A stretch of DNA of 64,000 nucleotides, from contig OZ024930.1 in assembly GCA_964017235.1 (NCBI GenBank), positions 155,620,221-155,684,220 of the forward strand, read 5' to 3'. Below the pieces are notes generated by a model that was not told the DNA's origin, ran no database searches, and saw only the letters and a list, made by a program, of their open reading frames with translations. A program made the translations under genes and the position numbers. Of this stretch, positions 13,601-25,600 are shown piece by piece. Every line of letters starts with the position of its first letter. The stretch's first letter is position 1. The DNA comes from Sabellastarte sp. h YS-2021 (lineage: Eukaryota; Annelida; Polychaeta; Sabellida; Sabellidae).

Positions 13601-16600
13601 ATCTAAGAACATGTAATATTACATGGTGTAGTTCTTCTAAATAAACTGAAAGAACATTTGGTAAAATTACAGCGGGCATTCTTTTTAGATGATTCCATAT
13701 CCAAATTTATCCTACAGTTTTTTACAAAAATAGTAAATGATGTATTATGTGGGTGTTCCACCACATGACTAAGGCTCCCGATTAAGGGTTTTGGGGGGTC
13801 GGTTTGAAATATTTGCTTAGTCCCAGACCTTCTGTAAGGGTCGGTTGTGGTCGGTTGGGGCCGTGTGAAAAATCAAACATGTTTGATATTTCACACGACT
13901 ACAACCGATTCATATTTCCCGCCCTCAACAAAATGTCCAGTCCCAGGCGTCCTCAGGCCTCCTCAGAGCCAAATTTACACAGTCGTGTGTTGTCCCAGGC
14001 TGCCTGCGACCCTTAGTCCCAGACCTCCCTAGCTTAGTACCAGGAGGCCGGTTGTTAATCCCAGACTCAAATATGATTTCATGCGTCTGAAAGTGGGTCG
14101 GTTGCATTAGTCCCCGGAAGCCTCAGACCGTCTGCGGTGTCCTGGGACCCAAAAATCAAGGTCTGGGACTAAGAACCGACTAAGGGTAACCAACCCTAAC
14201 CGATCCAAACCGGCCTCCCCAGGACACCTGGGACCACACATTTTCAGTCTGCGGCGGCCTGAGGACGCCCCAGGCGGCCTGGGACTAACAACCGATTAAG
14301 AATCGACTGTTTTCTGCGCGTCGGAAATTAAAACGAGGCAATGAGGGGGTCTGGGACTATATAAGCGACCGCGCACACATTCTCGTTGTTACTGACTGTT
14401 TGGCTACTGAGAGACGTATGTCACTGATTTGTAGGGGTTTTCAGTTTTTATTTTACATTTTATATACTTGAGCTTAGGGCAAATTTCACAGTTAGGAGAC
14501 ACATTTTACTATTTTTTTATTATTTTGTCGACTGGATTATGAGGAAAGAGAAAGGAGGGAAGAGAGGAAGGAAAAAGATGGATGAGAGGGAGAAGGAAAG
14601 TCAAGTAGAGGAGAGGAGTGAGGTTATTACAGAAGAAGGAAGTGAGAGGAGAGAGGAGGAGGAGATTCAGGAAGATCCAGCTATTGGGGAAGCTGTGGCA
14701 GAAGAAGAAGAGAGGTGTGAGGAAGATCCGGAGTGCCATTCTTCAGCCAAGAGAGCCAGGGTGTGTGCCACTTTTACAGACAGCCAGGAAGTTTCCATTG
14801 AGGAATTTGTAAAGCTGCACCCTGAACTGTATGACAAGGAACATTCACGTTTCCACGACAGGACCAGAAGAGAGGCTCTCTGGGCAGAAATATCTGCAGA
14901 ACTCAAGCTCCAGCCCTTTGATGTGAGAAGATGGTTCGAGTCCCAGCGAACCCATTATGGGAAGCTGTCTAAGCTCCAATCTGGCCAAGCCCCGAGGGAG
15001 ATGACCAAGAGACAGTCCTGGGTGTACCAACAGATGGGTTTTCTTAAAACCCACATCAGAAGAAAGGGGGCCAATAGAAGTTCAGGTTTTGAGGCCAGTC
15101 CAAATACCAGCAGGCAGGACGAATCACGTGGCTCAACTACTGATACAGAACACCTCGAGTCCAGTGTCCTGAGGGAGAGGAGTCAGTCCATCATTACATC
15201 AACGCCCGTTTCAACTACAGACTCCAAGATTCTCGAACACTTTGAGCAGATGAGGACACTTATCTCTGGTTTTCTGCATCAGAAGTCAGACAGGCAGCCC
15301 TTCTTTGACTACGTGGCATCAGAAGCCGAGAAGATGACTCAAGAAGAATTTGAAGAATTAAAGGGCAAGATTTTTAGAGACATCGAAACTATTAAGAGTA
15401 ACCGCAGACGTCAGCCATTGCCCAGAAGATCAGCCACTGTTACCACGGAGTCCCAGAGGGTCGGCCTACTGCCAATAACCACTCCACTATACACCAAGCC
15501 CCATTGGCTTCAGCAACCCGACATCTGTCCTAACTGTACAGGACGAAGGGAGCAGACACAATCTGAGTGGAATCTTAAGCCAGCTACCAGATCTGACATC
15601 AACACAGATCGTCGAGCAGCCTCAGCAGCAGCAGCAACAACCGCAGCAGCAGCTCTTTACTATCACCACTTCAGCACCGCCTCAACAGCAGCAGCAGCCT
15701 CCTCAGTAGCCATCCAGTCAGGGCGGGTCTTTGACCTGCCAGGCCCTTTTCAGGGCCACCAAATCTTCCAAAAACAATTATTCAGCTACGTGTTCTTCCA
15801 ATTCCCCTCCCAAAACAAAAAAGTTCAGTACAAATACTTATCACAAGAAAAAAAAATTCAAGTCCAACACCTACACCACCCCAAACATGAAACAAATAAC
15901 CCATGGTACCACACATAACAAAAAAGGCCACATAAAAAAATTAAAAATAACTCCCAATATGGCCATTAATCAGCCCATTTTTAGATTAAAATCCATGGGA
16001 TAGTTTAAAATCTGTAATTGAAAAGTCAAACACTTACACCTTCCCTAGAGTTAAAAGGCATTATCACATACTTACCAACCCACAAACAGACAAACCCAAC
16101 ACCAAACATAACCCCCAAATAACAAACCTAGTACCAAACCTAACACCCAACTACCAAAAATAAACCCAACCCCAGTAACCACCAACCAACAAACACACAA
16201 ACCCAAAAGTAAATAGAACCCATGCCAACAAACTGACAAACTATTTTGCAAACACAATCCCCCATTATTGAAAGCAAAACTAGTTCCATGGTTATATTTT
16301 CCACATTTTTGTGATTAGAAGTGAAGATTTAAAATTGAAGATTTCCATGAAAACCTTTCTGCTACAAATAAATTTCCAAGCCATGAACAAAAAGAATTGG
16401 TGAAATTATGATGTGGATTTGAAAATATATAAAAAAATAATTTAATTTCGGATATTATGTGTGACTTTGTGTTTGGCTTTTGTTTAACAGTGGGTTTGTC
16501 TGTTTGTTGGGTGAGAAAGTTGTGTTTGTCTGTTTGTCCGTCTCAACAAGTTATGTTTGGCATGGGGTTTGTCTGTTTGTCCGTCGCAACAAGTTATGTT

Positions 16601-19600
16601 TGGCATGGGGTTTGTCTGTTTGTCCGTCTCAACAAGTTATGTTTGGCATGGGGTTTGTCTGTTTGTCCGTCTCAACAAGTTATGTTTGGCATGGGGTTTG
16701 TGTGTTTGTCCGTCTCAACAAGTTATGTTTGGCATGGGGTTTGTCTGTTTGTCAGTCTGTACAAGTTATGTTTGGCATGGGGTTTGTCCGTCTGTAGCAA
16801 ACATAGCTTATTAATTGTTTTTGGAATAATTGGTAGTCCTGAAAAGGACTGTTATAGTTAGTCCTGAAAAGGACTGGTTACTGCAGCAGGACTTATATTC
16901 TGCCATCTTGCCAGGCCACTGCTCCCTCATTGTTGAAGTAGTCCTTCAGGTAATCCCTCTGTCTTTTGGCTTCTCTAGCAGGGTTTCTGTCTTGGCCACC
17001 ACCAGCAGCACCCCCAATCAATCCACAATCATCAGGTGCATCATCATCATCGTCCTCCCCAGGCTGCTGACCACCAGGTTGACCTTGATACTGGCTTCTC
17101 AGTATGTTGTGTAGAACAACACAGGTCAAGACCACTTCCCTGACTGTTGCTGGGGGTAGTTCAATGGTTGTCCTCATCACCCTGAATCTTGACACAAGGA
17201 TGCCAAAAGCGTTCTCCACCACTCTTCTGCCCCTTGAAATTCTATAATTGGTAATCCTTTCCTCTCTGGTTAACATCCTTCTGCCATAGGGTTTCATGAG
17301 CCAGGTCTTCAGGGCAAAAGCATCATCTGCCAGGATGAAGTAGGGGACATCTCTCCCACCCTGGGTTATAGGTGCTGGGTCAGGGAAGCCTATCCTGCCA
17401 TCCTCAATCCTCCTCTTCAGCTGAGAGGCATTAAATATCTGGCCATCCGAGCAGGATCCTTCAGTACCCACATCCACCCATCTAAACTTGTACTGTCCAT
17501 CTACCAGGGCCAACATCACAATGGAAAAGAATCCCTTGTAGTTGTGGTAGAGGGCTCCAGTGTTCTTGGGCTTCTTCAGGGCCACATGCTTCCCATCCAG
17601 AGCTCTCAGGGCATGTGGAACATTCCATCTGATCCTGAATTCCCTCTCCAGTTCTTTCCACTCATCTGGGGTTGTAGGACACTTCAGGTACTCTCTGCTG
17701 AACTCATCCTGGATGGCCCTGCAGACCTCTGGTATAAACTTGGAGATGGTGGATCTTCAAACCCTGAACTGACAGGATAATGATGTGTAGGACTCTCCAG
17801 TGGCCAGATATCTGATGGTGAGGGCTAACTTTTCCCCAACACTGATAGGAGCTCTGTAGTTGGTGGCCTGCCTGGCTAGGTGTGGTTCCAGTCTGGTCTT
17901 AATCATTTCAAAAAATTCTGGGGTCATCCTCATGTAGTTGGTGAATCCTGGAATATCTTTGGCATAAAGATCAGCCATAATGTTGTGGTAGGCCCCCCTC
18001 TCCTCTCTCTGTAGCAGCCATGGCCTGACCCACATGTTGTGCCTTCTTCTAGGTCTCTGTATGGGTGCTGGTGGTGCTGGTGGTGGTTGCTGTGGTCGAC
18101 GTAAAAAATGGAAATACATGATTATTTGTAACTGAATAAAAACCAAAAAAGCCCTAAGTTGTTGTTGAATCTGTCTTCCATTAAAAGGTGGCATCCTGCT
18201 GTGTTCCCAGAAAAGCAGTGATGATTAGATCGCGAATTTTATATATATATACCCAGAATATCCAGCAAGTTTGGAAAACAATAATTGGGGATCCTGGTCT
18301 GGGGAAGACTGAGGAGGCCTGAGGACGCCTGAGGACACCGGTAGTTAATCGTGGGTTAGTCCGGGCTTAGTCCCAGGAGGCCTGAGGCGTCCTGGGACCC
18401 AGTCGGTATGTGTACGACAGGATCGTGGTTGAAACTGACCTGAAAACTGGCTTAGTCAGTTCTTAGTCCCAGACCAGTCGGGGACTGTCTGCGGCCGCCT
18501 GAGGCATCCTGAGGCGTCCTGGGGACGATCTGTTCTTAATCCCAGACTTCAGTACCGACCCAGTATTCCCGCCCATTTTTGTTATTTTCCCACCAACTGT
18601 CCACGATTAAGGGTCGCCGACAGGATCGGGGCTTAATCTTTTGGTGGAACAGGGGCATTAATGTCTAATCCATGTTTCCTACAAAAAATAATGTTTTCTT
18701 CATGTGGTTGGTGATGTTTTCTGGAACACATGAAGTATGGAATATTTGTTCATATTTATTATAATTTGACATTAACAGTTTCTCCATTTACACAATGCAG
18801 AGTGTTTGGAAAACATTACATTTTTGTTGGATGAAGGGAGGGGGATGGAATTGTTAATTCCTGTATGATAATTCCAGAGAGAATGTTAACAGGTGTCTGC
18901 TAAGTGCTGTTAACGTTACAATCCATCATTTACTGAAAAAGCTGATGCAGCTTGAAATAAATGTGTAGATAACACATATAATCTAGCTGCTTTAAAATAC
19001 TATTTATAAGTTCCAGATGGCCATGACTTAATGCTTACTAAACATACAGCTTAATGTTGCCAGTCAGATGTACACAAGTCACACAAGAAATGTTGTCCTT
19101 TGTTTTTGTCTAAAATTAGACACCCACTTAATACATAAATTAAAACAAATGTGGAAGGAAAGTCCGTGTTTTTAAGGCCATGGCACACTAAAGCAAGGCA
19201 AGTACTAGCGAGATGAGTAAAAAATTTCAAAAACTCAAAAAAAATACCAGTTGTGTACATTCTACACTCCAGCTCAGTTTATACTAGGTGAGCATTTCCA
19301 TTAAGAAAAAAAATATTTTTACCTGAAAGATCACTTACCGGTATCTCTGTATAGCAACATGTGTTTGAGGGTAAAAAGGCAAATCTGGCTATTTTAACTA
19401 CTGTAAGAGCACCGCAGCAGTTATTTACTTCACTTGTATGTGAAAGCCAACACATCTTACCGCATTAAATCTTGGGTTACATGAATTTGCTTAGCTGTAG
19501 TGTGCAAAGCCATTAAGCTTGTGTTTCTGTGTGTGAGACTGGCCATTTGCAAACAAGGTCTTTTGGTATCCTTGTTCTTTATACTGCTACTGTGATCAAG

Positions 19601-22600
19601 TGGGTATCAGACTAGACTAAAAGGACACAGGACGTCATGGGTTTGATCCAGGCATAGACAGGGCATCAAGATCGGCTCTGTTTTTATCCGATGCCAAAAG
19701 ACTGATGTATGGAGTGCCCCAGGGCTCTGTCCTTGGACCAGTCCTATTTTTATTGTATACTACTCCCCTCAGCAAAGTTGTTCAAAATCATTCTGGCACA
19801 AGTTTCCACTTTCACGCTGACGACACATAGTTATATGTTCATCTTACACACAAGAATGTCAATCAGCCTTTGACAGGCTGAAAAACTGCTTACATGACAT
19901 CAAAAAGTGGCTTTCTGCAAACAAGCTTAAGCTTAATCTCAATGAGAGAGAATTTATTATGTTTGTCTCAAAGACTGTGTGTGATAAACTCAAGGAATTT
20001 TTTCCAGTTAATATAGTTAGTAATCTCCTCTCACCTGCTGACTTGGTTAGGAACCTGGGTATTTGGCTCTACTTGAATTTTTCCTTCTCTTGCCATGTCA
20101 GGAATACCTGTAAGGCCTGTTTTGTTCATATCAGGGATCTTAAGCAACTCAGAGAATAGCTCACATGATGCTGCTCTGTATTAGCTGCAAATACTTTGGT
20201 GGGAAGTTGTCTTGACTACTGTAATTCCTTTTTTAGAAGTCTCTCTGCTATGGATCTTTGCAGGCTCCAGTGTGTTCAAAAGGATATTGCTGGAATTGTT
20301 GCCAATACCACTAAGTACTCGCATATCATTCCTGTTAGGAAGACTCTTCATTGGTTGTCTACCAAGCATCTCTCTGTTGTCAAGACGGCCCTATTGGTGT
20401 ACAAGTTTCTGCATAGTGGTTATCCAAAATATTTTGAACCTTTCATTAAAGCCAGACATAGTGTGCACAGAACTCATAGAGGTTAATCTGATTTCATGCT
20501 GGTAGAGATCCCACACTTTGCATCAAATATAAGTCTAAAAAAGCATTTTGGCCTCAGCTTGCAGATGATGCACCAAGGATTTGGTATGACCTGCTTGATG
20601 ATGTATATTCAGCTAAACTTCTCTCTTCATTCTGGAAGAAGTTGAAAACCCATCTCTTTGCAAAAGTATATCCATCCTAGTTTTCTGGTCTTGTCTCTGT
20701 CTTTCTCTGTGGCGCCGACCCCTGCGATGTTTCAGTGATTATAATCTCTGCCTTCTGGTATTATGTTCCTTAGAGTCTGTCAATAAATGGAGATTAAGTG
20801 CTATAAAAGTACTATTAGAATTAGAACTGACATAGATGCTGGTCCTACAGGGGTTGAAGGAAATTAGGGCAAAGTACACAATGGCTGAGCCATTTGAGAG
20901 TATGCTAAGTGAAACTGCTAAGTCAAATTCTGAGCATCTTTAAATTTATTATAGAATTTAGAGGGATATTCTTAAGTGAAAGTTATTTTTGGGGAACATG
21001 CTACACATGCTTACACTAATATGTATTTATACCAAATCTGAGAAATAAATAAATATTTGTATATATAGTTTATTTTTGTACCTTGTACTCATATTTTAGT
21101 TATATTCTGTTTCAGATTAAAATGGTCACTCAGTGTTGATTAATTTAAAAAAATGGACAGTATTCATATTTATGACCATGGTTTTTCTCTTTTAGATTTT
21201 CAAATAGACATTGTTTTATCTAGTAATAATGGTTTATTCTAATTGGTGTAATTTTCAGAACTATATAGAAGACCATTATTTTGAAAATGGAGATCTATTC
21301 ACCAAAGAAATAGAAGACTTTGAGACTCTACGTCAGGTATGTGTGTTATATCATATGCATACATCTGTATTTGGTGGGAAATTTTAATGCAAGAATATAA
21401 AAACCCCTAAAAAGTGTGGGAAAGTATTAATAATCAATGGTTAATTGTGTTAATGACTAAATATAATATAGCTTTGTACAAAGGTGACAAAATATACATG
21501 TATCATGTCTCTGACAGAATTGTCCCATGGGAATAGAATGTTTTGGTAATGATGTCAATGTCTTGTACAATTTTGACATTATCTTTTGCTTATATATACA
21601 TGGGAAATATATCACATAAGTGTAACCTGGTTTTTTTGGGCAAATGTTAAAAACTTTATATGATGAAGGAATTTTTCTGGTATACATGTAATTTATTTAG
21701 AAACCTGATTTTGAATATATTTTCTGGAACATTCCAGTTTGATGGTGTATCATCAATTTGTTTCTACATAATTACATCGAATAATGGTGGAAAAATATAA
21801 TATATCATCAGAATTTAACTTTTAACTGTTCATTTGTTTTATGGAAAGTTAGGGACTTACAAACACCTTCAACAGCTTATAACCCAGTCACACTACAAAC
21901 AGTACTGGCGATGTTTACAGGTGTTTTTCTGTAATTCCTCCATTTTCTGACAGTCAGCTGTCAGTAAAATCTACATACTGTGACATTCCTTGGTTTCAAT
22001 AACCACACAGCATTGAGGTTTCAAACTGTTAAAAATTTCTGCCTACCATAAGCAGTGTCACGTTCTGTAGGGTCCATATCTGTTTTCCTGCTATCTGTAA
22101 CTGCGGGGAATAATGCCTGAAATATGACTGTGGTATTAGGTCATATCAGGACCAGCCATCAATGAATCCCACATACTGTACAAGTTGAAAGTTTCACTAA
22201 ACATTAATTTTCACTGTTTCATCTATTGAGCATCGATAGTGAAAAATGATTCGTTGTGAAATTCTAATTCTGTATTAATATCCCAAGCAAAAACAAGAAT
22301 AAGTGAAATGTTCTTCTAGCTAAAATTTCTCCTTATACAGTAGTTAGATCCCTGACCATAGCAGTGAAAGATGATTAAGTCATAAAATGTCAGATTTGTT
22401 GATCGAATTTTTTGTTTTCTATTTTTTCTGCTCAGATGATTAGGTCTCCACTGCCCACAGATGAAGGCATTGCACTGCTGTTTGAGTATTATAACTACTT
22501 GTTCTTTGTTGACAAGAGACTCTTTCCTCCAGGACGGAGTATTGGCATACACTTTCCTTGGTAAGAATACCATTTACTAGTATGAATAGGTTAATGGCCA

Positions 22601-25600
22601 TGTAAGTGACCAATATTAGAAAATAATGGATTGTTCACGAGGTCCCGAAAATATTGAGTCAACAATCTATTATTTTGTGATATTGGACACTTGCGAGGCT
22701 ATTAACCTATTTAAATTACACCTCTTCCTTATTTTACAAATGCTAAAAAAAAAAGAATTGTCAAATTTTTAGCTTGTGATTCTTCTGTCATTTCTGCATG
22801 GATTTAACTACAAGAAACCTAGCAGAAGCCCTGTGAAAATACCTTTCTAATGATGTACATAACATAGGTTACATAGTTTCAGAAATATTAACAAAAAAGT
22901 AGTACTTATTGATGAATTTGTAAGGCTAATTATGTATAGTAAGTGGTGCCGGTAAATACAGAAAAAAATATATATTGACCTAAAGTATTCATGTCAAATA
23001 CAAAGTGTGGTGGATAATAAAAATGTCTATTTAATGAAAATGTATGTTATAAAAGTGACTTGACAATTTTTGACAATGGCTAGGCACATTTCTTCATGTA
23101 AACACAGTAAGCTATGAGATATACAAGATAACTGTATATAAATCAATTTGAGCCCAGTGAATGTTTTATTATGCATGTAACTTTATTTTTCTTTGTGTCA
23201 CAATCTTACAATGTAAAATAAGGATCCTTTCACTTCTGCCAGTTAATTTTTCAGCCATAAACCATAGATCTTCAGGTACTTACTATTCGGTAGTTTACAA
23301 TGAAATAAGAAAGTGGTTATTTCCTAATTTATAATAAATGTTTTGGTATTGTCATGCAATGCTGATAGCAGAGTTAATGTCATGCAGAAGTATTAAATGG
23401 AATTGTGCAGACTATGTATTCAGTGGAGTGGAATTTGATGAACACGATATGTAATATTTTCTGGCATTCTGGCTTTTTACAGGTTTGATGCTTTGAATAG
23501 TTCCCTCACAGTACAGAAGACTGTAGGATTTGAAAAAGGGTGTATTTTGTTCAACATTGCTGCTCTGTATTCACAAATAGGAGCACAAAAGGTAGGTTAT
23601 ACTGTCTTTATTGAGACGAATAAAACAATGTAAATTTTCAACCCTTCCTCTTTTGTAGTTTTCCACTCTCTCTCATCTTGTCCAATATAATAGGGACTTG
23701 ATAAACATGCCTTGCCATTCAGTACAACAGTCATAATTTCGTAACAGTTTAAGCAGATTCTGTCTTACATATTTCTGCATATATACTGTATTCCTTTACA
23801 AATATTCCTGCTACCACTCTGCTCCTGGGTTTAATTTCCTGGCCTGGCATAAAGTGGCCAGGTTGGTAGTAGTATTAAGTACTTTCCAGTACTGGGACAA
23901 GTTTTACGAAATCTCATTTGAAAGGACCTCCTTTAGTAAAAGAAAGTCATTTTTTTCCTTTGGTAAGACCACCTTGAATTTCAGTTTCACAAAGCCTCCT
24001 TTAACTCTCCTTACCAAAGGCCTTCCCTGAAACTTAAGGAGGGAGCAAATGTCCTTTAAAATAATTAAACATTCTTTGAAGGACACTTCCTTAAATTTAA
24101 GGTAGGTCCTTAGATTCCTTGAAATTTAAGGGAGTTTTCAAGGTCTCCTTTAAGGAAGGAGGCTTTGTAAAACTGAGTTTTTTTAAAAGAGGAAAAAATT
24201 CAAGGAAATCCTTAAATTTAGGGTGACCTCTATCTTGAGGAGGCTTTGTGAAACCGGCCCCTGGTGATAGTCTTGAGTGAACTAGTATATGCACTGCTTT
24301 ACTCTGTCAACTATCCGTTGTCATATGACCTTTATAATGTCTTCAAAGCGACACTAGAGATTAAGTCCTATAAAAGTCCACCTTAGATTAGATTAGGTAA
24401 GGTTAAATCAAAATCAAGCCATCCTTTGCAAACAACCTTTCAATTTTAACTTGTTGAAAAACAGAAAATTTTGTATTTTGGTAATCAATCCTCTCTATCT
24501 TCTCATTGTTTTATCTTCAGAAGCGAACATGTATAAAGGACTATGAGATGGTGTCAGAATACTTTATGAAAGCCATGGGAGCCCTGAAATTCCTTCACGA
24601 TAACTTCAGCTTTGCACCCAGTACAGATATGCAGCCTCACACTTTGAAAGTTCTCATGCAAATGTTACTGGTAAGAGTCAATGCAACATAACCATGTATT
24701 AGTTTCTTATAAAACATACTGTACTCACATTTGTATGTGTATATGTCACACCACAAACTTTCCAGGGAACTCAAACCCCAAATCTGTCATTCTAGAGGCC
24801 CCCACTCAACCAGATATGTGGTCAAATAGAAATTCTGTCAGTTGAGCCAGTAGAATATACTATTTTTCACTTTTTGGTTTGATTTCAAATTTCATATATA
24901 AGCTCTAAAGTTAATAGAGGGGGCTCGGTATTGTAGTAGGTAACAAACTCGCCTCCCACCTCTGAGGTCAGCAGTTCGAATCCCAAACAAGACCCTATGT
25001 GTAAAGTAGGTAGTCGTTTACTGTTGGCCAGCAGTTTACAGTGCTTGTTTGACCAACTACTTTGTGCTGGTTCCCTCTGCTCATAAAATAGCCCGCTTTG
25101 ATATAACTTATACAGTGTGTTGAAAGCGATCCCAGATAGCAAGACTCTGTAGGGCCACCGCTGGCCCACTGGCGGCATAGCTGTCGGACCGATGTTGGCT
25201 GCAGGCGGTGGCCAGCCGTTGGCATGACCGGCTGATAGGCAGTGGTCCACCGTTGGTAGCCGACAATAAGGTTTTCTGATGGTCCTTCAGTGGCCCACTG
25301 TCGGCAGCCAATGATAAGCTTTTCTATTGGGCCACCAGTGGCCCACCTTCAGTAGCCGACAAGGTTGACTGGTGGTCCACCAGTGGCCCACTGTTGGGTG
25401 CCATCAAAGGTGGTTCTCTGGTGGCGTGACCAGCTGATAGACAGTGGCCCACTGTTGGCAGCCAACAATAAGGTTTACTGGTGGCCCATCAGTGGCCCAC
25501 TGTTGAGTGCCATCAGTGGTGGTTCTCTGGTGGCATGACCAGCTGATAGACAGTGGTCCACTGTTGGCAGCCAACAATAAGGTTTACTAGAGGCCCATCA

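Larger units (their letters stand above)
13748..18657. mobile_element. Full-length PIF/Harbinger transposon
   Basis: The left end TGTGGGTGTTCCACCA and the inverse of the right end TGCCCCTGTTCCACCA are 16-base terminal repeats whose similarity extends further inward. TTA flanks both sides (13745-13747, 18658-18660), the three-base duplication expected of Harbinger. It carries the two standard genes, convergently arranged: a MADF-domain protein (+) and a DDE transposase (-). Each has one disabling change. It sits in a rhophilin intron. Confidence 0.92.

Noticed and set aside
15709..15918. C-terminal extension of the MADF protein to 15918
   Set aside because: The Ala/Ser-rich and Lys-rich tail is in a frame that loses the protein-like sequence at about 15480; the neighbouring frame ends at 15709.
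16457..16861. 134-codon cysteine-rich frame
   Set aside because: It is a translation of the 43-bp minisatellite; three frames are open at once.
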